Source of the DNA: Tillus elongatus
Lineage: Eukaryota; Arthropoda; Insecta; Coleoptera; Cleridae
DNA: 64,000 nt
Assembly: GCA_964006375.1 (NCBI GenBank)
Contig: OZ023262.1
Location: 195,859,907 to 195,923,906 of the forward strand
Direction of reading: 5' to 3'
In this document: positions 44,412 to 58,389 of the stretch, piece after piece
How positions within the stretch are numbered: position 1 is the first letter of the stretch
Layout: each line of letters begins with the position of its first letter
Notes under the pieces: generated by a model
What the model was told of the DNA's origin: nothing
Databases searched by the model: none
Seen by the model: only the letters and a program-made list of their open reading frames with translations
Translations under genes and position numbers: made by a program

Positions 44412-45314
44412 CCTTTTTTGAAACTGTATCACAGTTCCTGGCAACATAGTTAAAAGGATTTTTATAGTAACTGTAATCAATTTCAAAATAAAATCAGTTA
44501 CAGTTAATATCCATAACAGATAACCCACAGTTAAGGGATGTTTAAATGTTGATATACATATGAGATGTAGTAGTATATTTACATTTTGCAATTCATCTTT
44601 GAAGACAAAATGTATAAATGCCAAGCAAGCGGCAATGTATATCAGTTCAACGGCCAATCCAGACACACTTCTCCTATGTCTTTTTGTAGCCTCTTTCTTA
44701 ACTGTTGAATTGCTATGAGCAAAGGTAGTCAGCAAAATTATTAAAATAAATATACTTTGATGATAGTCATATACAGCTTTAGCTAACAAAATTAAAATAA
44801 AAGGGACAAACTTCAAGATAACTTGTAAGCACAGTTGAGCTTCAAGTACTCCGTGTGTTCTTTCACCATTTGTTGAATCATCTGGATTGTTATTATTTGT
44901 CCCTGTGTTATTTAAAAGGTTTGCAGCTTGTACATGTAGGTTATTGCTTGTTGGATTACTATCATTTGCTGATCCATGTGGAACTGAGACATCATCAAAA
45001 TTAATGACAAAACTTCCATTATTATCATGATTATTTGGCCTCACAACACCTGTTGGAATCTCGGACTGGAGGGGTCTGTTTAAGAGATTCGATATAGAAA
45101 TAGCATTTGAAACTCCAGCTGTTTCTACTAAAGGTTGAATTTCTCTAAACACACTACTAATATTATCTCTTAATTGACGTGCACTTTCAACAGTCCTCCT
45201 TTGGAATGAAGGGAATGTACTTATATGTGTCATCAACATTAATCTTTGATTGTCTGTTGACTGACTGCGATGAAATGGAACGCTTTCTATGTTTAGGTCG
45301 TTGTTATTAGACAT
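44412..45314 (-). CDS. RNFT1/RNFT2-like E3 ligase, first coding exon
   Basis: Encodes 301 residues from ATG 45312-45314 to a phase-0 donor (AGG then GTAAGT). Residues 1-155 are polar, Asn/Ser-rich and probably cytosolic and disordered. A cluster of hydrophobic segments follows at about 162-181, 184-199, 219-236 and 262-285 (for example LKFVPFILILLAKAVYDYHQ and GYLLWILTVTDFILKL). The exon ends MLPGTVIQFQKR, a segment conserved in RNFT proteins just before the GK(Y/I)YLFIE block of the next exon. With exons 2 and 3 the predicted protein is 450 residues, close to human RNFT1/RNFT2 (about 435-444). Family role: ER-membrane RING ubiquitin ligase. Which paralogue it matches is not decided. Confidence 0.88.
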
Positions 45315-46083
45315 AATACAATATTATTATGTTGAAATACTTATCCTCTTAATTGGACTTTATCCATCAAATACTGTTACGTGATTAAATATTATTGAAA
45401 GTCACAGTAAAACAACAGCTGGGAATACACTTTTCACATATTATGGATATTTTTCACTGTAATTTTCTTCTTAACCTCTTTTAAATAGTGTTAGTGGTAC
45501 AGAACCAACTACACATACGAAGATAGTATACGTGAATATGTTTTAATGTTTTGGTATCAATTTTAACGATAACACTTTCAAAGGTTCTGCTTATCACAAA
45601 GACTTTTACCTATTTTTAATTATTATGCATTATTGAATTATTGTCATAAACACTAAAATAGTAAAAAAACAGATATAAAACACGTTTGACGTTTGATATT
45701 TACAATTAATGTTCAACGCTGACGTCAAGAGTATTCTGTGCTGCCTGAAAGGACACACTTCTTAGATTGGGTAATACGGTAATATTATTACCTAATCTAA
45801 GCAACACAAGAATGAGACAACAGATAAAATTAAATTATGAGTGTGAAATAATAGAATAAGTTAAAAGATGGAATAAAAGGTTTAAAAAATGCACGGTTAC
45901 GGAGAAAATTGTATTAATTGGCATAGCACGCTTGACCACGGATCTTTTGAAACAATTGTTTTTCATCAATTAACATTAATTACTCTTTCGGCTATAACTC
46001 CGAAAATAATGGAGATATCGAATTTAATATTGCACATATCCGCTTGCAAATTTATTCTTCTTTTCGATTATAATATAAAAATC
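45315..46083. other. 5' flank of the RNFT-like gene
   Basis: Presumed to contain the 5' UTR and promoter; no clear TATA box is assigned. A hairpin CTTAGATTGGGTAATA (45761-45776) pairs with 45786-45801 with one mismatch. No other gene is seen. Confidence 0.45.
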
Positions 46084-47355
<1,272 letters not shown>

Positions 47356-47690
47356 ACTGAAGTTTAATATTCAGTACGAACGTATGAACCCATCCGTATA
47401 CATACATATATTCGACCATAAAGTAATATGTGTTTTACATTGACATTAGTATATTACCCGTCACACTGGGAATCAATCCTACTGTCTAATTAGACGAGCG
47501 TCTTGCGACAGTAAAAACTTGGATGAGTTTTTTTATTGTCAACGAAATAAAAGACCTCTCTAACGTGATGTTACAAAAAATCCTACCAACTGACTTTTCT
47601 GACCTGCTCTGACATCAGTTTGCCTAATTAAAAGCTAAAAGGAGAAGGAAAATCAACCATGCCATATATCAAGGTTATGTGAGCATAATG
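47356..47690. other. no gene seen
   Basis: AT-rich sequence between two repeat copies; nothing supported. Confidence 0.5.
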
Positions 47691-48153
47691 AACATTGAAA
47701 TTCATTTTCTGCAAATATTTAAGTAAAATGAAGGATAATGGTGACTGAAGCTGAAACTTAAGGCTTTATAGAACACACTTCTTACAACATTTCTGCTACA
47801 TCGCCCGTAATCTTGGTTTCAAGTTATTTATTTAGAACATGTCAATTTTAATGTTTTAAATTGCGACTTTTTGACGTTCTAAGAAGAAAAACTATAATGC
47901 TTATAACTTCTTTTGCTTCTAACGTACGGATCCAAACTTTGGTACATGGCGTTATTTTTTTGGCATAAACAAGCGTGCCAAATTTAGTTATCGTTGCTAT
48001 GTTATTTCCGGAGATATACAAATTTTCCGAAAAAAAAACACAATAATTTTCCGTGAAAAACTCGTCCAATTTCTCTGGCTAACGAACTTATCCAAGCGAC
48101 TCGCGAAAGGAAGGTATTGACCAAACTGATCACAATCAAATATATAAATATAT
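47691..48153 (+). repeat. (TA)n-core dispersed family, partial copy G
   Basis: Contains the family blocks TTTTCTGCAAATATTTAAGT, TAAAATGAAGGATAATGG, CCGGAGATATACAAATTTTC and CTCGTCCAATTTCTCTGGC. It ends at TATATAAATATAT where a probable LTR begins. Confidence 0.65.
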
Positions 48154-48538
48154 TGTTACGTTCAATGCGTTTCTGGATTTGTTGATTAACAAAACACAGC
48201 TTTCCAAACAACTAATTTATTATTACCAAATATTTTCCAACTGCAGTATCAACTAAAATATCTCTCTCTTCTCCATTATTAAATGCCCATAGAACTATAT
48301 TCCACTATTCGCCTTCTATGATCGCTTCTTAAACACCAACACTTAGTGTTGACTCGCTTAATACTCTATGACCACCTCTTTTACACCACGCTACTCAATA
48401 CTGAACTAACTTACTCTGCGCCCCGCTCGTCTATTTATACTGCCTATAGAGATTCTAGACGTTCTACACTATTCTACACTATTCTACACCTGTCACTTCT
48501 GGTCTAGTCTAGAAATGTCCTTCCAGAGTGTTCGCTGT

Positions 48539-48628
<90 letters not shown>

Positions 48629-48651
48629 TGTACTTTGGGGACAGTATTACA
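48154..48651 (-). mobile_element. candidate solo LTR carrying a (TA)n tract
   Basis: Read on the minus strand it starts TGTAATACTGTCCCC and ends ACGTAACA, so it has TG...CA ends. A TATAAATAG box lies near 48436 with GC-rich sequence downstream, and TAATAAATTAG near its 3' end could be the polyadenylation signal. A (TA)n tract occupies 48542-48626. The flanking four bases do not form a clean duplication and there is no internal region, so this is tentative. Confidence 0.45.
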
Positions 48652-49101
48652 TACACATGCTACACTTTGGGCTCGGACCTCAAATTCCGTTTATTTATAG
48701 GAGTTTATTTTTATGAGACCGCGTCGACATGTCTGGTCGTTGGCTGTATGAATGGTGAAAAACGAGATGCGATGATGGCATATTCTTATAATTTCTACTC
48801 ATACAATCATCGCAATGTGTTTGGAAATATATACTATTTCATTTGCACACTGCCCACAGAACACGTGAAAATATTCTGCGCCAGGCTGTAAAAATACGTG
48901 ATATTTAGTTGTGTTCTGTATAATATTTTGTGGTTTGAGATTTAATTTCTTATTGTTTCATATATAATATGTTCTCTAAATACAGAATTAGACAGGTAAT
49001 TCAATAACAATCGTCTAAATGTGATTGTTTTATTTCGTCTTGACAAGAACGTTCATGGTGCTACGGGATTTGACATTTAAGTATGAGTATAAACTACAAA
49101 C
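48652..49101. other. no gene supported
   Basis: A 74-codon frame (48667-48891) contains CLVVGCMNGEKRD, which weakly recalls the start of a THAP zinc finger, but the remaining THAP residues are not seen. I do not call it a gene. Confidence 0.35.
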
Positions 49102-49353
49102 GGCCAAGTTCACCAGGCGCAACAGTTGATAACAGTTGAATAGTCGTGTCAACATTTGCGTACACCAGTCCCGCAAAGTTTATACTGGAACTTAACTATT
49201 GCCAATTTGTCAAAGCGGAATGACAGACAAACGATACAAAATTGTTAGTGCTTGAAGAGAATAGTGCGTTCATCAGTTTCCGACAGCTGAATTGTATTGG
49301 TCGTCAGCAGATAAGCGCTTAAACTCGCTGTTGGCGCCTGCATAACTCAGCCT
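49102..49353. mobile_element. MITE, GAGTTCACCAGGCGCCAACA family, copy 1
   Basis: Left end GGCCAAGTTCACCAGGCGCA and right end CTGTTGGCGCCTGCATAACT are near inverted repeats. No coding sequence inside. Confidence 0.65.
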
Positions 49354-49479
49354 TTGTATGTAAATGAATAAAGTTTACGTTTCAGTAGTCAGTGTTGACT
49401 GTACAGTAAACGAATGCTATTGCCTGTCTTTGTCTACCATATCTTATAAGGTCATTTTACCATGTTCAGCAACCGCATT

Positions 49480-49943
49480 GTCAAAAAAAAAGGCATTTGT
49501 GAACCTTTTTTTTGACATAACAATACAGCAGTTGGCGCCTCGTGAACTCGACAATTTCTTTAATCTACAATCTACATGTAATGATGGCCGAGTTCATCAG
49601 GCGCCAACAATTGAATCATTCTATCAAAATATGCATTCACCACCCCTGAGTTCATGTTGGAACTCAGCTGTTGACAATGTATGAAAGTGCAATGACAAAC
49701 AAACGTCACAAAACAATGCTTGAAGTCAACAGAAGGCCGTTCATCAATCTCCAACCGCTGAAATATATCCAGCAGATAAGCGCTTAAATTCAACTGTTGG
49801 CGCCTGGTCAACTCAGCCTATGGGTGAGTTCACAAGGCGCCAACAGCTGAATTGCTATATCAGAAAATGTTGACAAATGTCAACTTTTTTTGACATAACA
49901 ATTCAGCTGCTGGCAGCACTTGTCTTCCTGGTGAACTCGCCCA
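49480..49943. mobile_element. cluster of related MITE copies
   Basis: A partial right end at about 49500-49560 (CAGTTGGCGCCTCGTGAACT) is followed by a copy at 49586-49818 (GGCCGAGTTCATCAGGCGCC to TTGGCGCCTGGTCAACTCAG). Immediately after is a 123-bp copy at 49821-49943 (TGGGTGAGTTCACAAGGCGC to CCTGGTGAACTCGCCCA). All share the TIR core GGCGCCAACAG(T/C)TGAAT. Confidence 0.7.
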
Positions 49944-50540
49944 TGTGTTCATTTTACGATGACTTATTTTACAAGAAAACTGTTTGTGCTGCGTATAAGA
50001 CATATCGATTTCAATTTAAATCCGGAAACTGATAAAATATCAGAGCTTGGCGTCAAACCCTCTTGGCCGGTTTAACATTATCACTCTTTGTTATAGCAAG
50101 CGTAGTGTCAGGATAAGTGATTCGTCAATATTTTGTAGTTGGATATTCACAAATTGATGCGTTCAACGAACCCAACAGTTGAGTATGTTGTTTGTTTAGT
50201 AGTTTGAACGCTAAACGTTCACTTGCGGTGACTCTTAACTGTTGGACATTTAAGCATTGAACTATAATACTACGTTGCTGGAACGTGTACACTGTCGTCT
50301 TCAACGCCTATCACGCGCATTGCGAACGATGCCCCTTCCAGATACATAGTATATAGTCCAATGAATTTTAGACAGCAAGATTATTTACGTTGACTGAAAT
50401 AAGCGGTGAATTCAAACCTTATTTCTTGTGCAATATAAAAATGTTGGCATGATAATTCTACACTATTGCAATATATTAGATTATTTTTTCAGCTTATGCG
50501 AAAGTTAAATAATAAGTGTATTCTAAAGATGGCTTTATAA
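49944..50540. other. no gene seen
   Basis: AT-rich sequence without a supported feature. Confidence 0.5.
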
Positions 50541-52505
50541 TACTTCCAAATTAAACCACTTACAATTGTCATCTCAATAAGCTATCTACATGGAAATTAC
50601 CGTTGTACATTATATTTCCATACTAGTAAGTAAACAATAAGAATTTTAATAATTGTAATCTTATAAAATTTAGAAAAACATTACACTTATGTTTGCCATC
50701 GCAATGTACTAGCTATGCAAAAAGTTATTTAGATTTTATATTTAAAAAATTTTGTTTGTCCATAACGTTTAATATGAAATTATGTGATACTACCACTTCT
50801 TGGAATAAATAGGAATTCAGAATATTTGCACTTTATATGCTGCTTTAAAAAAATTAATGTTGATCATCACAATGAACTAGTTATACAGAAATGTCTTTTG
50901 TCCATTGCATTTCATTTATATGTGAACCTACCATATTTTGTGTTACTTCTTGGAATAAATAGCAATTCACAATAATTGAACTGTATGTTTTAAAAAAATA
51001 AAAATAATACACATGTTGGTCATCTCAATGAACTAGTTATACAGAAATGTCTTTTGCACATTACATTTAAAGAATTATACATGATATTAGCATATTTTAT
51101 GTAACTTTTTGGAATAAATAGCAAATCAAATAATTGAACTCTATATGTTTTAAAAAAATTAAAAAAAAAAACATGTTGGTCATCTCATAAAATAGTTATA
51201 CAGAAATGTATTTTGTACATTACATTTAAGAAATTATATGTGAACCTACCATGTTTTCTTTTACTTTTTGGAATAAATAGTAATTCACAATAATTGAACT
51301 CTATATGTTTTAAAAAAATTAAAAATAATACACATGTTGGTCATCTCATTGAACTAGTTATACCGAAATGTCTTTTGTACATTACATTTAAGAAATTATA
51401 TGTGAACCTACCATATTTTCTTTTACTTTTTGGAATAAATAGCAATTCACAATAATTGAACTCTATATGTTTAAAAAAAATTAAAAATATTACACATGTT
51501 GGTCATCTCAATGAACTAGTTATACAGAAATGTCTTTTGTCCATTACATTTAAGAAATTATATGTGAAACTACTATACTTTGTGTTACTTTTTGCAATAA
51601 ATAGCAATTCACAATAATTGAACTCTATATGTTTTAAAAAAATTAAAAATAATACACATGTTGGTCATCTCAATGAACTAGTTATACAGAAAAGTCTTTT
51701 GTACATTACATTTAAGAACTTATATGTGAAACTACCATATTTTGTGTTACTTTTTGGAATAAATAGCAATTCACAATAAATGAACTCTATGTTTAAAAAA
51801 AATAATAATACACATGTTTTTTTTTGTTCCCTCAGGGCTCGTCCGCGGCCTTGCCGCCCCGATAGCACCGCAACCCTGAATACACATGTTGGTCATCTCA
51901 ATGAACTAGTTATACAGAAATGTCTTTTGTACATTACATTTAAAGAATTATACGTGATATTAGCATATTTTGTGTCACTTTTTGAAATAATTAGCAATTC
52001 AAAATAATTGTACTTTATATGTCGTTTTAAAAAATAGTTAAAAATAATACACATGATCATCTCAATTAAGTAGTGAAGAAGAAATTTCTTTTCTTCATTA
52101 CATTTAAGAAATTATATGCGATACTAGCATATTTTGTGTTACTTTTTGAAATAATTAGCAAATCAGAATAATTGTACTTTATATACGTTGTTAAAAAAAA
52201 CACATGTTGGTCATCTCAATGAACTAGCTATCCAGAAATGGCTTTTGTACATTACATTTAAGAAATTATACGTGAAACTACCACATTTTGTGTTACTTTT
52301 TGGAATAAATATCAATTCACAATAATTGAACTCTATATGTTTAAAAAAAATAAAATTATACACATGTTGGTCATCTCAATGAACTAGTTATACAGAAATG
52401 TCTTTGGCCATTACATTTAAGAAATTATATGTGAACCTACCATAATTTGTGTTGCTTTTTGGAATAAATTGCAATCACAATAATTGAATTGTTTTAAAAA
52501 AATTA
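50541..52505. repeat. satellite-like tandem array, period about 161 bp
   Basis: The landmark GTTGGTCATCTCAATGAACT recurs at about 51015, 51175, 51336, 51498, 51660, 51888, 52207 and 52367, with more diverged units earlier (near 50555, 50690, 50866) and one at 52058. Units also share AATGTCTTTTGTACATTACA and TTTTTGGAATAAATAGCAAT. That makes roughly eleven to twelve copies. One interval is longer because a LINE scrap is inserted at 51817-51878. Confidence 0.9.
51817..51878 (-). mobile_element. very short 5'-truncated LINE insertion
   Basis: On the minus strand it is about 50 bases of LINE 3' end (GGGTTGCGGTGCTATCGGGG to GAGCCCTGAGGGAAC) plus a poly(A) tail, flanked by AATACACATG at 51807-51816 and 51879-51888. 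The 3' end matches the insertion at 35924-36706 without visible difference. Confidence 0.9.
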
Positions 52506-53271
52506 AAAATTTGCGCACCACAAGAGGTGAAGGACACAATACCAAAATATTCTGTGTGGTAATGTGAACATGTATTAAATATTACAGGGGAAGATGAATT
52601 ACTTTTAGCGCAAAAAGTTAGAGAAGTAGGTACAATACCCATTACTTGAAAAACTATATTTTTTCCTTAAAAGGGGATATTCGTGGATCTTATACTCAGG
52701 TTAGGATATGAAAGTTTATAAGTTAATAAGACTGGTTCACAGTTGAATGCAGAAATACAATGGCGCCCCAAACGTTACTTGATATATTTTTTCTAATTTT
52801 ATGTTTTTCTGGATTCCTATACAGAGTGCTTAAACTACTAGCTGAAGTGTGTAAGAAATAAAACTGAAGGTTCCATCCATGAATGGTGCAGTCATTATAA
52901 TATGTATAAAACACATCACTTATTCGTTTTAAATTGATGAGTCGATTGCTCTTTGAAAAATTTCTGTACTGTTTTTAAATTAAATGTCATCTGATATGAT
53001 TATCTTATTCCAACATTTTTGTAGCGGATTTATGTGGACAAAATTAACTAATGAGGAGAAGAGGACCTTTCATACTTTTAACTGAATGTGAGCAGCAGAT
53101 AAGATTGCTTATTGTTGTCCTAACTTAGTAAAACGGTTCAATATTTCATGCAGCCATGGATACTTTTAGAATTTTCCTGAGTATATTTTTGAAAATATCA
53201 TTGTGCGTATGAGTTTATTTTCCTTTTCAGACTTTCCTACAATAGCTGTACATATGAGCGTGCACTAAGGC

Positions 53272-53273
<2 letters not shown>
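52506..53273. other. no gene seen
   Basis: AT-rich sequence. A short frame after a TATTACAG near 52590 (EDELLLAQKVREVGTIP) has no donor and is not called an exon. Confidence 0.45.
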
Positions 53274-53348
<75 letters not shown>

Positions 53349-53435
53349 TGAAATTGACCCAGGATATGTGTTCTAGGGGGCCTAGTTCACGCTCATTTGA
53401 AGAAATTTGGAAAAGAAAATTCACTAAAAAATTAA
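53274..53435 (+). repeat. (TA)n-core family, copy H (hairpin-side half)
   Basis: A (TA)n tract (53274-53344) is followed by AAATTGAAATTGACCCAGG, GTTCTAGGGGGCCTAG, CGCTCATTTGAAG and a remnant of the terminal hairpin. Confidence 0.75.
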
Positions 53436-53635
53436 CCGCATTCATTGAAACTTTGCACTTGTCTTTTGTTTGTTAATAGCTTAATAAAGTTCATTAGCCA
53501 CCCCAATCGGACCAGTGTTTCCCAACAAAAAATGTTTGTAAATTCTAACATAAGAAGGTTGCCTGCCTGGGACGTAACCCTGGTTAAAGGTTTCATTCAT
53601 GAATCATGTAACAACTAGTAGATTTTTTAGTAAAG
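53436..53635. other. unassigned spacer
   Basis: Short AT-rich stretch with a GTTGCCTGCCTGGGACGTAA segment; no feature supported. Confidence 0.4.
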
Positions 53636-54970
<1,335 letters not shown>

Positions 54971-55327
54971 AAAATGCCTTTTTTGTCTTTTAACCTACGG
55001 ACCTAAGTTTTGGTAAGCGATTTACCTATAACGATATTAACGCGCGTACCAGTCTTGGTTGCCCTTATTTTGTTATTTCCGGAGATATACATTTTTTTCG
55101 AAAGAAAACACAAAATTTTTCTGGAAGACCTGCGCCGATTTTCCTGGCTAACGAACTTGTACAAGCCACTTGCAAAAGGAAGGCATTCACCAAATTTAAT
55201 CAGAATTGACCCATTATTTCTTGACTTATTGGTGCGATAACTATATATATAAATATAAATAAACATATAAAAATTGAAACTCATCCGGGATATGTGTTCT
55301 AGGGGGCCTAATTAGCGCTCATTTGAA
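54971..55327 (+). repeat. (TA)n-core family, copy J with an unexpanded TA site
   Basis: Starts CTTTTTTGTCTTTTAACC and follows the family to GGTGCGATAACTATATATAT, AAATATAAATAAACATATAA and AATTGAAACTCATCCGGG. The TA site is only about five units long, which shows the probable ancestral state. It lies head-to-head with copy I and ends exactly where a 292-bp tandem array begins. Confidence 0.8.
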
Positions 55328-56155
55328 TAGTAGGCGTATGATACTTGAGTCTGGTGTAGAATCGCCTGATCTATTCGGAAATAGCAAAAAAACGTATCAC
55401 TGCCATTAAAAAAATTAAGCTATCGTCAACTTTCGGTATAACTGGTCGCGCTACATTTTCTTTCTTAATTTACATACATAGAGCGCGGCGTTTTTATTAA
55501 CCTGACAAAGTTTGATAATTTTCTATTAACTCGTTTCGACACAATAAATGTTTAAATGCACCATATAAGCACCTAGTTAACTACCCACCTCCCTTCATTT
55601 TTGTCAAGGTGTCGCAGAATAGTAGGCATATGATACTTGAGTCTGGTGTAGAATCGCCTTATCTATTCGGAAATAGCAAAAAAACGTATCACTGCCATTA
55701 AAAAAATTAAGTTATCGTCAACTTTCGGTAAAACTGGTTGCACTACATTTTCTTTCTTAATTTACATACATAGAGCGCGGCGTTTTTATTAATCTGACAA
55801 AGTTTTATAATTTTCTATTAACTCGTTTCGACACAATAAATGTTTAAATGCACCATATAAGCACCTAGTTAACTACCCACCTCCCTTCATTTTTGTCAAG
55901 GTGTCGCAGAGTAGTAGGCATATTATACTTGAGTCTGGTGTAGAATCGCCTCATCTATTTGAAAATAGCAAAAAAAACGTATCACTGCCATAAAAAAAAG
56001 TTACAGTCAACTTTCGGTATAACCGGTTGCGCTACATTTTTTTTTTAATTTAGAGCGCGGCGCTTTTATTAACCTGACAAAGTTTGATTATTTTCTATTA
56101 ACTCGTTTCGACACAATAAATGTTTAAATGCGCCATATAGGCACTATCACGCAAG
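55328..56155. repeat. tandem array, period 292 bp, about 2.8 copies
   Basis: TAGTAGGC(G/A)TATGATACTT, or a one-base variant, occurs at about 55328, 55620 and 55912. Each unit contains CGCGGCGTTTTTATTAA and CTCGTTTCGACACAATAAAT. The first two units are nearly identical; the third is more diverged and truncated. Confidence 0.9.
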
Positions 56156-56412
56156 GTATTACCTGCCTTTTTACGGTGCTTGTATTTTGGTTGTACAACA
56201 CCTTATATAATTCAAAATATGCTGCCAATTTCTCAACCGATTGTATTTATATGGCTGTGTCAGTGTTGTGTAGCACTTTAGTTCCGAATATTTAGTTTTA
56301 GCTAACGTTATTTTAGTTTTAAATGCCTAGTTCTTAAGTTTTTCTTTTCAGGTTTATTTTTAGTTTTTCATGCTTAGTTCTTAAGTTTTTATTTAAGTTT
56401 TTAAATATTAAT

Positions 56413-56417
<5 letters not shown>
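56156..56417. other. no gene seen
   Basis: AT-rich spacer with a short internal repeat (TTTTTAGTTTTAAATGCCTA and a similar AGTTTTTCATGCTTAGTTCT block). Confidence 0.4.
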
Positions 56418-56469
<52 letters not shown>

Positions 56470-56615
56470 CATATAAAAATTTAAACTGACCCTAGATATG
56501 GATTCTAGGGGTCCTAGTTCGCGCTCATTTGAAGAAATTTTTTTAAAATTGAAAAGATGGGATCTCCTCATTAGTGATTTTTTTCTTAGAAAATTCACTA
56601 ATAGATCAAATATAA
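56418..56615 (+). repeat. (TA)n-core family, copy K (hairpin-side half)
   Basis: (TA)n (56418-56467), then AAATTTAAACTGACCCTAG, GATTCTAGGGGTCCTAG, TCGCGCTCATTTGAAG and the terminal hairpin TTAGTGATTTTTTTC...AAAATTCACTAA ending near 56600. Confidence 0.8.
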
Positions 56616-56799
56616 GTAACTTGAGCCTGAGATAAATTAAATAGGGTGTGAATTCTCGCCATCATTGTCTATATGTGGGTAGCACTAAAAAAAATTAAAA
56701 GAGAGGTCTGGTTTAAATCATTTATTGTAAAATAAAACATTGAAGGTTGACAATGTAATTAATTCACAAATCAAAATGATACTTGATGACAAACTATGA

Positions 56800-57243
56800 A
56801 CATTGAAATTATTACTTTAAATAAATTGAAGATTTAACTGTTTGGCTCATTGTGAAATAAAGCATCTTCAACCTAATATATCCGGAAGGTAATCTGCAAT
56901 TATTGTCATAAATTCTCAGAAATTACATTACTGATTGCTTTTGAACACTGCCATCATAATGCATTGGGATGTTAGGAAATATAACAAAAATTAAATCTGT
57001 GATTGTTAAATGGCTCTGTCAGGTCTCAATGTGTCCCACCAACAGTAAAAAATACGCTTAGTGAAATCTCCTCAAATTACGCTATCGACTCAACTGACCA
57101 ATACCGAGTTTAAAATTTTAAAGTATTTTTGAATAATGAACTTCAAAATATTTTGAACAATTACTTACTTCGAACTTCAAACTACTTTAACATCGCCCAG
57201 CACGAACAATTTTGAGAAACCTTGAAGCTTCACACACCTCTAA
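56800..57243 (-). mobile_element. second copy of the TAGAGGTGTGC hAT-like element (partial)
   Basis: On the minus strand it starts TTAGAGGTGTGTGAAGCTTC and follows the 15.56-kb element through TTCGAAG-type repeats, TAGCGTAATTTGAGGAGATT, GTGTTCAAAAGCAATCAG and TTTATTTCACAATGAGCCAA. The far end is lost. The match shows that the unidentified centre of the first copy belongs to the element. Confidence 0.7.
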
Positions 57244-57533
57244 AAATAATACAATGCGCTAGAAACCAAAAGGAAGCACTCTTTACAATGAAAACTCTTT
57301 TAGTAAAGAAAACAAACCTTGATACACAAATAACAAATAATTATATCAAAAATAAATAATTCAATTATGATGATACACATCATATAAAACCTAAACTATA
57401 AACAGTAAATGAACAATATAAAGAATATAAATGACTTTTGTATTAAAATATAATTTACATATGATAAAGTATAGATATACATTTTAGTTTAAATTACATA
57501 AAAATCTAAAAATTACTTTGACACAATCAACTA

Positions 57534-57614
57534 TCATTTCCAAGGTCGCTTTTCTCTCCTACTTCTGTGATCACTTTTGTTCTCCACTCCCATTTTGTTA
57601 AAGTTTTCTTGTGA
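57534..57614 (-). CDS. candidate terminal exon, gene unknown
   Basis: A strong acceptor (CTTTTCTTTTCAG) precedes 81 bases open in phase 0, encoding SQENFNKMGVENKSDHRSRR then EKRPWK and TGA at 57534-57536. The basic, Ser/Arg-rich C-terminus suggests a nuclear protein, but I do not recognise it. No partner exon is found. Other phases are possible, and it may be chance. Confidence 0.4.
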   Translation of the reverse strand, partial: SQENFNKMGVENKSDHRSRREKRPWK

Positions 57615-58389
57615 CTGAAAAGAAAAGGATAGATAACTTAATGAGCAACATAGACAAGAACAACCTGTTTTTGTGGCATATATTTTTTATCCTAATTTTC
57701 TTTCCAAAATGACAATTAAATTTTTTTATAACCAAACAATTTGGTATTTTACTGATGTCCTTGTTCATGGAACAGGAAGCTATGCAGGAGGGTATTCTTA
57801 GGCGTGAAAATATATTTTTTAATATCATTAAATTTATAATTAAAAATTAGTTACAGGAAAAGTCGCTACAACAATTAATGTAATATTTCATGTAGAAGTA
57901 GGTCACAGATCTATCATAAACATTGGCATTGAAATAATATTACTTATTTATCTAAATAATAAACAAGTTGGAATTGCAGCGTACAGTACAAGGAATGCTG
58001 ACTGATGAGGTTTGCAATTTTTATGAATTATGTAGACTAAGCAAGGTTATAAGTAGTGTTGTTGATAAACATTAGCGAGACTTTTAATTAAGATTTCATT
58101 ATGTACAGATTTTGTCGGTTTTAAATTCAGTTAGTTAGTTGTAATAATTGTTGAATTTCATTTCATCTAGTAAAATTTATTACATAGTTACTATGTCAAA
58201 ATTATTCTAGTTCTAAAAGTTATTCCCCAATTATCCTCCGCTCCCTTAACAGTCCTTAATAACGAAAAAGAAAAAGTTTGACCACCTTGAAAAATGCTAC
58301 AGGGAAGAAGAAATCAATTACATGTTTGTTAAATAAATATGTATTAATATTTCTTGAAGTCGGCAACAATTTTATATCAAACATTAATC
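57615..58389. other. no gene seen
   Basis: AT-rich sequence; possibly intron upstream of the candidate exon at 57534-57614 on the minus strand. A 76-codon minus frame at 57598-57828 overlaps the acceptor and is probably spurious. Confidence 0.45.

Noticed and set aside
45761..45801. Rho-independent terminator or riboswitch-like hairpin
   Set aside because: Bacterial-type terminators are not expected here; more likely a remnant of a palindromic element.
48667..48891. THAP-like zinc finger
   Set aside because: Only CLVVGC fits; the rest of the C2CH pattern and the AVPTF motif are absent.
50541..52505. CRISPR-like array
   Set aside because: Whole units repeat without unique spacers, in a eukaryotic context; it is a tandem satellite. 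The same applies to 60.8-61.4 kb.
52590..52650. Internal exon after TATTACAG
   Set aside because: No donor site in frame and a stop soon after; not supported.
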